Below, in pieces: positions 16,624 to 22,110 of a DNA stretch of 22,110 nt. Position numbers and translations under genes: made by a program. The notes under the pieces were generated by a model that was not told the origin of the DNA, did not search any database, and worked only from the letters and a program-made list of their open reading frames with translations. The DNA is from Rhodospirillaceae bacterium UBA6608 (GTDB lineage: Bacteria; Pseudomonadota; Alphaproteobacteria; Rhodospirillales_A; Casp-alpha2), in the NCBI GenBank assembly GCA_002433335.1, contig DJHY01000059.1:1-22110 (forward strand). Direction: 5' to 3'. Each line of letters begins with the position of its first letter. The stretch's first letter is position 1.

Positions 16624-16742
16624 GGATCAAAGGGCGTGTTGATGGCGCGGGGTGCGGTTCGGCAGTTTCCGGGGGGACAGGCTTCTGGTCAACGGTCGAC
16701 GCGGCTCAACTGTGTTGCCCGGAGTTCCACAGTTATCCCGTG

Positions 16743-16757
16743 ATGAACATTATTCAT
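16743..16757. promoter_or_regulatory. AT-rich inverted repeat upstream of the MATE gene, possible operator
   Basis: ATGAA-catta-TTCAT is a perfect five-base-pair inverted repeat in an AT-rich patch of otherwise GC-rich DNA, 37 bases before the chosen start. It may be part of a promoter or a regulator site, but no matching regulator gene is nearby. It could be chance. Confidence 0.25.
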
Positions 16758-16794
16758 GCGTCCGGACCGGTGCTGGGGGAGTACAAGGGCCGCC

Positions 16795-18165
16795 ATGTAC
16801 GAAACCCCGATCCAACCCGGCGAAACTTGGCTGTTCGCGCGTCTGCGCCGACATCTGAGCGAACTGATTCGCCTGGCCGCGCCGATTATCGTCTCGCGCT
16901 TGGGGGTGCTGATGATCGCCCAGGTCGATGCGGTCATGGTCGGCCATGCCGCGACCGAACAACTGGCCTATCTGAACGTCGGTAATTCGGTGGTCATCAA
17001 TATCATCGTCGCCTTCATGGGGTTGTTGTTGGGGACGCTGGTGATGACGTCCAACGCCTTCGGTGCGGAAAACTACCGCGCCTGCGGGGCGGCTTGGCGG
17101 CGGTCGTTGCCGGTGGCCGCGGGGCTAGGGCTGATCGGCCTGGTCATCGCTTGGCAGGGGCCGGACCTGATGCGGCTGTTGGGTCAGACCGGGGATTTGG
17201 CCCAAGGCAGCGGCGCGGTGACACGGATCATGGGCCTGGGTGTTCTGCCGGTCCTGTTGTTTCTGGACACCAACTTCTTTCTGGAAGGGCTGCGTCGGCC
17301 CTTGCCGGGAATGCTCCTGATGGTCGGGGCGAACCTGCTGAACGTCGGCTTGAACTGGATTTTCATCTACGGCGCGGGGCCGGTCGCGGCCCTGGGCGCC
17401 GAAGGGGCCGCCTGGGCCACGACCATCGTGCGTTGGGCGCTTGCGCTGTCGATCCTGGCCTATGCCTGGTGGCTGCCGGACCGCGACAAATTCGGTCTGC
17501 GCCAACCCGACCCGGACCCGGCGGCGGGCAAGGTCCAACGCCGGATCGGCTACGGTTCGGGCCTGGGCATGGCGTCGGAATCGGCGGCCTTTACGGCGAT
17601 GATGCTGTTTTCCGGCTGGATGGGGGCCTTGTCGGCGGCAGCCTATGGCATCGCCTTCAACATGCTGGCCCTGTTCTTCATGATCGCTATCGGGATCGGC
17701 GGGGCGACCAGCGTGCGGGTCGGTATCGCTTACGGGCGGCGTGACCGGGCCGATATGGAACTGGCGGGCTGGACCGGCCTGGGCGCGAATACGGTTCTGG
17801 CCGGATGCCTGGCCCTATTCATTCATTTCAACGCGGATACCCTGGTGTCGTTTTATTCGACCGATGCGGAGTTGTTGCCCCTGGCGACGGCGCTGGTCAA
17901 GGTCGTCGCCATGGTGCTGGTCCTGGATGGGGCGCAGGCCGTGATGGCCCAGGCTCTGCGCGGCCGCCGCGACGTCTGGATGCCGATGGCGTTTCAGATC
18001 GCCTGCTACCTGGGCATCATGGTGCCGACGGCCTATACGGTCGGCATTGCTATGGGGCAGGGGGTGTTGGGCCTGATCTGGACCGTGTTCGGCACAAGTT
18101 GCCTCACCATATCGCTTCTGGCGGGGCGGTTCGCCTGGTTGGCGCGGCGGCCCCTCGGGGACTAG
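16795..18165 (+). CDS. MATE-family multidrug/metabolite efflux transporter
   Basis: A 456-residue membrane protein with about twelve predicted segments in two pseudo-symmetric halves, as in MATE Na+/H+-coupled antiporters. Family features include VMVGHAATEQLAYLNVG in the first half and the paired VGANLLNVGLNWIFIYG segment. The start at 16795 (MYETPIQ) is chosen because AAGGG lies five bases upstream; an in-frame ATG at 16756 would add 13 residues. It is transcribed away from the two EamA transporters and converges on the DksA-like gene, overlapping it by four bases at 18162-18165. MATE substrates are usually cationic drugs or organic ions; the specific substrate is unknown. Confidence 0.93.
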   Translation: MYETPIQPGETWLFARLRRHLSELIRLAAPIIVSRLGVLMIAQVDAVMVGHAATEQLAYLNVGNSVVINIIVAFMGLLLGTLVMTSNAFGAENYRACGAAWRRSLPVAAGLGLIGLVIAWQGPDLMRLLGQTGDLAQGSGAVTRIMGLGVLPVLLFLDTNFFLEGLRRPLPGMLLMVGANLLNVGLNWIFIYGAGPVAALGAEGAAWATTIVRWALALSILAYAWWLPDRDKFGLRQPDPDPAAGKVQRRIGYGSGLGMASESAAFTAMMLFSGWMGALSAAAYGIAFNMLALFFMIAIGIGGATSVRVGIAYGRRDRADMELAGWTGLGANTVLAGCLALFIHFNADTLVSFYSTDAELLPLATALVKVVAMVLVLDGAQAVMAQALRGRRDVWMPMAFQIACYLGIMVPTAYTVGIAMGQGVLGLIWTVFGTSCLTISLLAGRFAWLARRPLGD

Positions 18166-18506
18166 GCGCAATCGACGCAGGTCGGGACGGCGGGATCGTG
18201 GTCCAGGCGCTTCGCCGGAATGTCCTCGTCGCAGGACACGCAATATCCGAAATCACCTGTTTTCATGCGTTCCAGCGCTGCGAGGGCGCGGGCTTTCTCT
18301 GAACGCCGGCGGTCGGCGGTGGCTTCCTGCATGGCCTGAACCTGTAGGGCGTCCATGCGCGACAGGCGGCCCTGGGTCGTCTGATCCAGTTCGACCGGTT
18401 TGCGGGATTCCTTGGTCATGGAATCGAGCGCGTCCAACTCGGCGATCTGGTCTTCCAGACGTTTTCGCCAAGCGTTCAGTTGTTTCTTGGTGAACGAGCC
18501 GCTCAT
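18162..18506 (-). CDS. DksA/TraR-type C4 zinc-finger protein
   Basis: A 114-residue protein with a long N-terminal helical region (predicted coiled coil, about 5-85) and a C-terminal C4 zinc finger: CVSC (89-92) and CVDC (110-113), preceded by GDFGYC as in DksA. DksA binds RNA polymerase through its secondary channel and works with ppGpp; shorter relatives such as TraR act alone. This protein is shorter than E. coli DksA (151 residues) and its coiled-coil tip (ELDQTTQGRLSRMDA, 39-53) lacks the exact DxxDxA of DksA, so its activity may differ. It starts 18 bases after the argS stop, probably in one operon, and its 3' end overlaps the MATE gene. Confidence 0.9.
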   Translation of the reverse strand: MSGSFTKKQLNAWRKRLEDQIAELDALDSMTKESRKPVELDQTTQGRLSRMDALQVQAMQEATADRRRSEKARALAALERMKTGDFGYCVSCDEDIPAKRLDHDPAVPTCVDCA

Positions 18507-18524
18507 GGCCCGATTTTAGTGGGT

Positions 18525-20285
18525 TTAGCGCAGTTCTTCCACCGGCGTGACGCCCAGCACGTCCAGGCCCGAGGCGATGACTGTGGCCGTCGCCTGAACC
18601 ATCGCCATGCGGGCGCGGGTGACCTCCGGCGCGTCGCTTTGCAGGAACCGCAGGCTGGTGTCGTCATTGCCCTTGTTCCACAGGCCGTGGAACGCCGACG
18701 CCAGATCGTGCAGATAGTTGGCGACGCGGTGCGGTTCGTGGGCTTCGGCGGCCTGTTCGACCATGCGCGGCCAGGCGGCCATGACCTTAATCAGGTCCAT
18801 TTCCGCCGGATCGGCCAACAGCGACAGGTCGGCCTGGGCCAGGGCGTCCGGGCTGGTGTCCAGGCCCGCCAGCTCTTCAGGGGCCGAACGCAGCACCGAG
18901 CGGCAGCGCGCATGGGCGTACTGCACGTAAAACACAGGGTTTTCGCGCGATTGTTCGACGGCCTTGGCCAGATCGAATTCCATCTGGGTGTCGTTCTTGC
19001 GGATCAGCATCAGGAAGCGGACGACGTCCTTGCCCACTTCGTCGATCAGGTCGCGCAGGGTCACGAAATTGCCCGCGCGCTTGGACATGCGCATCGGCTC
19101 GCCGTTCTTCATCAGGTGCACCAGCTGGCACAGCTTGACGTCCAATTCGCCGTTGCCTTCGGTCACCGCGGTCACGGCGGCCTTCATGCGCTTCACATAG
19201 CCGCCGTGGTCGGCCCCGAAGATGTCGATCATCCGGGTGAAGCCGCGCTTGTACTTGTCCAGGTGGTTGGCGATGTCGTTGGCGAAATAGGTCCAGGAGC
19301 CGTCGGATTTCTTCAACGGCCGGTCGACGTCGTCGCCGAACTGGGTGGCGCGGAACAGGGACTGCGGGCGCGGCTCCCAATCATCGGGGGCGGGCTTGCC
19401 CTTGGGCGGCTCCAGTACGCCGGTATAAATCAGGTCGCGGGCCGACAGGGTTTGGTAGACGGCATCGACCGCCCCGGCGGCGACCAGTTCTTTTTCGGAC
19501 GTATAGACGTCCTGGGAGATGCCCAGGACCTCAAGGTCGGTCTTGATCTGGGCCATCATGCGCGCAACCGTGAACTCGCGGAAATGCGGCAGCCAGACAT
19601 CTTCGTCGACTTCGCGCCATTTCGCGCCGTCGGCCTCGGCGATGGCCTGTCCGATGGGAATCAGGTATTCCCCCGGATACATGCCTTCCGGAATGTCGCC
19701 GATATCTTCGCCCAGGGCCTGGCAATAGCGCAGATAGGCGGAGGTCGCCAGGATTTCGACCTGCGCCCCGGCGTCGTTGATGTAGTACTCGGTGGTCACG
19801 TCGTAGCCGGCCTTTTTCAACAGGCGGGCCAGCACGTCGCCGACCACGGCGCCGCGGGCATGGGCGACGTGCAGCGGGCCGGTCGGGTTGGCCGAAACGT
19901 ACTCGACGTTGACCTTATGCCCGTCGTTGCCCAGGTCGGAATCGCCATAAGCCGTCCCGGCGGCCAGGATTTCCGCCAGCCGCTCGTGCCAGAAGGCATC
20001 GGCCAGACGCAGGTTGATGAATCCGGGGCCGGCAACCTCGGCTTCCGTGACCACGGACAGGGCATTCAGGCGCGCCGCCAGCTTTTCCGCGATGTCGCGC
20101 GGCTTCATCCCCGCCGGTTTGGCCAGGACCATGGCCGCGTTGGTGGTGACGTCGCCGTGGCTGCTGTCGCGCGGCGGCTCGACCGAAATGCGGGAGGCAT
20201 CCAGCCCCTCGGGAAGATCGCCTTCGGCGACCATCGCTTCGATCTGGCGCGTAACTTCAGCCTGGAAATGCTGGAACAGGTTCAT
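18525..20285 (-). CDS. argS: Arginyl-tRNA synthetase
   Basis: A class I aminoacyl-tRNA synthetase of 586 residues, a normal length. It has an N-terminal Add-1 domain; the HIGH-type signature in [15 protein letters not shown] (131-145), with HVAH in place of HIGH as is usual in ArgRS; and a KMSKS-like loop MRMSKR (397-402). A C-terminal DALR anticodon-binding domain contains [14 protein letters not shown] (446-459). The start at 20285 (MNLFQHFQ) is preferred over an in-frame ATG at 20375 because ArgRS proteins begin with this helix; the ribosome site (GGACA) is weak. It lies downstream of tRNA-Thr on the same strand with 144 bases between. Confidence 0.97.
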   Translation of the reverse strand: MNLFQHFQAEVTRQIEAMVAEGDLPEGLDASRISVEPPRDSSHGDVTTNAAMVLAKPAGMKPRDIAEKLAARLNALSVVTEAEVAGPGFINLRLADAFWHERLAEILAAGTAYGDSDLGNDGHKVNVEYVSANPTGPLHVAHARGAVVGDVLARLLKKAGYDVTTEYYINDAGAQVEILATSAYLRYCQALGEDIGDIPEGMYPGEYLIPIGQAIAEADGAKWREVDEDVWLPHFREFTVARMMAQIKTDLEVLGISQDVYTSEKELVAAGAVDAVYQTLSARDLIYTGVLEPPKGKPAPDDWEPRPQSLFRATQFGDDVDRPLKKSDGSWTYFANDIANHLDKYKRGFTRMIDIFGADHGGYVKRMKAAVTAVTEGNGELDVKLCQLVHLMKNGEPMRMSKRAGNFVTLRDLIDEVGKDVVRFLMLIRKNDTQMEFDLAKAVEQSRENPVFYVQYAHARCRSVLRSAPEELAGLDTSPDALAQADLSLLADPAEMDLIKVMAAWPRMVEQAAEAHEPHRVANYLHDLASAFHGLWNKGNDDTSLRFLQSDAPEVTRARMAMVQATATVIASGLDVLGVTPVEELR

Positions 20286-20429
20286 GGCGTGTCCGGTTCG
20301 GAATCTAAAGGATTGAAATGCTGTCCACCCCTTGGGGTGCGCCGGGTTTGTCCCAGAATTGCCCATTAGGGTCAATAGGCCAGGGGACTTCCGGGGCCCG
20401 GACCAGCATGGATTTCAGAGTGTGAGGGA

Positions 20430-20505
<76 letters not shown>

Positions 20506-20561
20506 GTGGTGGTGCGACATGGTTGGCTGTCGGTTGCATCCCCCAGGGCGGACCCCAGGCG

Positions 20562-20598
20562 CGGGGAACGTATACTCCGTTCCCCGACGTCGGGACAA
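20562..20598 (-). promoter_or_regulatory. Candidate tRNA-Thr promoter with overlapping palindromes
   Basis: On the minus strand, TTGTCC (20593-20598) and TATACG (20569-20574) are spaced by 18 bases, with a GC-rich discriminator (TTCCCCG) after the -10, as at stringently controlled stable-RNA promoters. A perfect 9-bp stem (20562-20570 with 20578-20586) spans the -10, and a perfect 12-base palindrome CCCGACGTCGGG (20583-20594) fills the spacer up to the -35. Confidence 0.45.
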
Positions 20599-20614
20599 GC
20601 ATGCAGGGGCCGTG

Positions 20615-21448
20615 TCAGCCGTCTTTGCCGGGCGCGGCGCGATGCCGGGCGGCTTCGTACAGGGCGACGGCGGCGGCGTTGGACAAATTCAGGCTTTCCA
20701 TCGCCGATTGGATGGGAATCCGCACCAACAGATCGCAGTGATCCTTGACCAGGCGGCGAAGGCCAGCGCCCTCGGCCCCCAGAACCAAGGCGATCCGCCC
20801 TGTCAGGTCGGCCTCGCCGATGTCTTTATCGGTCGCGCCGTCCAGACCCAGGCACCAGAAGCCCGATTCCTTCAGCTTATCCAGGGCGCGGCTGACGTTG
20901 GTCGCGACCACCAGGGGCACGATTTCCAACGCGCCCGAGGCGGCTTTGGCCAAAGCGCCAGTGGCCTCCGGGGCGTGGCGGTCCTGTACGACCACGGCCT
21001 GCGCGCCGAACGCGGCGGCGGAACGTAGAATCGCACCGATATTATGCGGGTCCGTGGCCTGGTCGAGCACCAGGACCAGGGCGTTGCCCGTGGCCTCGGC
21101 CTCGTCGCAGACGTCTTCCAGCGCGACCTGGGGCAGGGGTTCGACGAGAATCGCCATGCCCTGATGGACGGCATCGCGGGGCAAAAGCCCCTCGATATCG
21201 CGCCGATCCTGGATTTCAGGCTTGGGCCAGTTTTCCGATCCCTCCGTGGATCGCAGAACGGCGGCGATTTCTTCGGCCTGACCGGGGGTGGTCACGATCC
21301 GGGAAAACGACCGATTGGGGTTTTTGAGGGCCGCGAGAACGGCGTGGCGACCGTAAATCCAGGTCGCGCGTCCACCGCCGCGGCGGGCGTGGCCGTCGTC
21401 GGATTTTGACCGAAAACGGCTCTTGGGGTTGGGCTTGCGCTTGCTCAT
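20615..21448 (-). CDS. rlmB: 23S rRNA (guanosine-2'-O-)-methyltransferase RlmB (SpoU/TrmH family)
   Basis: A 277-residue SPOUT methyltransferase. A basic N-terminal tail (MSKRKPNPKSRFR) is followed by the substrate-binding domain from about residue 29 (WIYGRHAVLAAL). The three SpoU motifs follow: motif 1 VLDQATDPHNIGAILRSA (127-144), motif 2 ALVLGAEGAGLRRLV (220-234) and motif 3 RIPIQSAMESLNLSNAAAVAL (near 243-263), which form the knotted SAM site. RlmB methylates G2251 in the 23S P-loop; the YGRHAV start and overall length favour RlmB over TrmH. The start at 21448 (MSKRK) is preferred to an ATG five codons upstream (21463); neither has a clear ribosome site. It is divergent from the tRNA-Tyr/Gly/tuf block. 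Confidence 0.92.
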   Translation of the reverse strand: MSKRKPNPKSRFRSKSDDGHARRGGGRATWIYGRHAVLAALKNPNRSFSRIVTTPGQAEEIAAVLRSTEGSENWPKPEIQDRRDIEGLLPRDAVHQGMAILVEPLPQVALEDVCDEAEATGNALVLVLDQATDPHNIGAILRSAAAFGAQAVVVQDRHAPEATGALAKAASGALEIVPLVVATNVSRALDKLKESGFWCLGLDGATDKDIGEADLTGRIALVLGAEGAGLRRLVKDHCDLLVRIPIQSAMESLNLSNAAAVALYEAARHRAAPGKDG

Positions 21449-21548
21449 GGCGCGATTTAACATGAATCAACAACCGAAGTCTGCTGATTGCCTTTCCCGT
21501 CTGGGAGAAGGGGAGGGGCGTGCGGTCTATTTTTACTGTGTTTTGGCG

Positions 21549-21578
21549 TTGACAACCGGTTGCTATTCCTCGTATTCC
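21549..21578 (+). promoter_or_regulatory. Candidate promoter of the tRNA-Tyr / tRNA-Gly / tuf operon
   Basis: A perfect TTGACA (21549-21554) is followed after 18 bases by TATTCC (21573-21578), a weak -10, and a GC-rich discriminator. Transcription would start near 21585, about 65 bases before tRNA-Tyr. The gene-free stretch 21449-21649 otherwise shows nothing clear. Confidence 0.5.
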
Positions 21579-21649
21579 CACGGTCCGTCCGGCGTGCCGG
21601 CCGGATTGATTCTACCGTGGTACCGCGGAGAAACGAGACACGGGATCCC

Positions 21650-21735
21650 GGAGGGGTGCCCGAGTGGCTAAAGGGGACGGGCTGTAAACCCGTTGGCGTA
21701 CGCCTACGTTGGTTCGAATCCAACCCCCTCCACCA
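21650..21735 (+). tRNA. tRNA-Tyr (anticodon GUA)
   Basis: Class II tRNA of 86 bases with a long variable arm. Acceptor GGAGGGG pairs with CCCCTCC, the discriminator is A, and CCA is encoded at 21733-21735. The anticodon loop CTGTAAA gives GUA. D-arm GCCCGAGTGGCTAAAGGGG and T-arm GGTTCGAATCC are normal. Confidence 0.97.
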
Positions 21736-21843
21736 TCCTGGTTTCGTTATCCGGACAACGGGGAATCGGCATTGGGGCGGCTTCGTCCCGACGGAAAACG
21801 GCGTAAAAAGAGTACGATACGGCGAGTAAGGAACGTTTGAATT

Positions 21844-21872
21844 CAAGCCCCATAGTAGGGCGGAGGGGCTTG
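21844..21872 (+). other. Stem-loop between tRNA-Tyr and tRNA-Gly
   Basis: CAAGCCCC (21844-21851) and GGGGCTTG (21865-21872) form a perfect 8-bp stem with a 13-base loop, 19 bases before tRNA-Gly. There is no T tract, so it is not a standard terminator. It may guide processing of the tRNA-tRNA-mRNA transcript (inference). Confidence 0.4.
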
Positions 21873-21891
21873 CAAGGCGGCACAGCGCCAC

Positions 21892-21965
21892 GCGGGTGTA
21901 GCTCAATGGTAGAGCAGAAGCCTTCCAAGCTTACGACGGGGGTTCGATTCCCCTCACCCGCTCCA
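21892..21965 (+). tRNA. tRNA-Gly (anticodon UCC)
   Basis: A 74-base tRNA: acceptor GCGGGTG pairs with CACCCGC, discriminator T, encoded CCA at 21963-21965. The anticodon loop CTTCCAA gives UCC. D-arm AGCTCAATGGTAGAGC and T-arm GGTTCGATTCC are normal. The order tRNA-Tyr, tRNA-Gly, tuf resembles the E. coli tufB operon. Confidence 0.97.
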
Positions 21966-22086
21966 GCCTTCCTGGCGGCGCAACCCGGCCAGGGGGCTTG
22001 ATAAGGAATTTCACGGCGTCCATGGGCGCCAAGGCGACATCACCCAATTTTCAGGTAACACCAGAGACACGGACGAGACCGAGACA

Positions 22087-22110
22087 ATGGCGAAAGAGAA
22101 GTTTGAGCGT
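22087..22110 (+). CDS. tuf: Elongation factor Tu, first eight codons (3' partial)
   Basis: The window ends after ATG and seven more codons reading MAKEKFER, the standard N-terminus of bacterial EF-Tu. EF-Tu delivers aminoacyl-tRNA to the ribosome. The gene lies 121 bases after tRNA-Gly on the same strand, in a tRNA-tuf arrangement common in proteobacteria. That 121-base leader holds a small imperfect hairpin (about 22014-22030) and no clear Shine-Dalgarno next to the ATG. The identification rests on eight residues plus context. Confidence 0.9.

Noticed and set aside
20326..20339. CACCCCTTGGGGTG hairpin upstream of argS as a terminator
   Set aside because: It has a six-pair stem with a two-base loop and no T tract on either strand; chance or leader structure is as likely.
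18480..20369. A 629-residue plus-strand frame opposite argS
   Set aside because: argS on the minus strand has intact class I synthetase motifs; the opposite frame is a GC-bias shadow rich in G, Q, V and H.

Overview
The window looks like a chromosomal segment of an alphaproteobacterium, probably Rhodospirillales-like. This rests on the GC-rich codon use, the protein families present, and the tRNA-Tyr / tRNA-Gly / tuf block next to rlmB. I cannot name the genus from sequence alone.

Left part (1-12194): surface adhesion. The first 8.8 kb is the 3' part of a giant acidic type I-secreted RTX adhesin whose N-terminus lies off the left edge. It is a chain of about fourteen cadherin/Ig-like repeats, five of which are interrupted by whole guest domains: an Asn-rich solenoid, a DUF4114 domain, a six-bladed propeller and two jelly-roll-like domains. 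It ends in 27 RTX nonapeptides and a C-terminal secretion region. A strong hairpin terminator separates it from a convergent gene for an inner-membrane sensor (periplasmic sensor, PAS, degenerate HD-GYP). Divergent from that sensor is a LapG-type periplasmic cysteine protease (BTLCP family). In Pseudomonas, LapG releases the giant adhesin LapA and is held back by the c-di-GMP receptor LapD. No LapD is visible here, and the gene beside lapG encodes an HD-GYP protein that has lost nearly all its metal ligands. My main hypothesis is a Lap-like adhesin-release switch in which this pseudo-HD-GYP sensor takes the place of LapD.

Middle part (12200-18165): an Arg/Asp-rich 64-residue protein; prfC (release factor 3) overlapping a ChaC-like gamma-glutamylcyclotransferase gene; two tandem paralogous EamA/DMT transporters on the minus strand; and a MATE-family transporter on the plus strand.

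Right part (18162-22110): translation-related genes. argS is followed by a DksA/TraR-type zinc-finger gene (both minus). Then come tRNA-Thr(UGU) and rlmB (both minus), and a plus-strand block of tRNA-Tyr(GUA), tRNA-Gly(UCC) and the first eight codons of tuf. Genes are tightly packed, with several overlapping ends, and no gene-free stretch exceeds about 210 bases. No insertion sequence, prophage or CRISPR array is visible.
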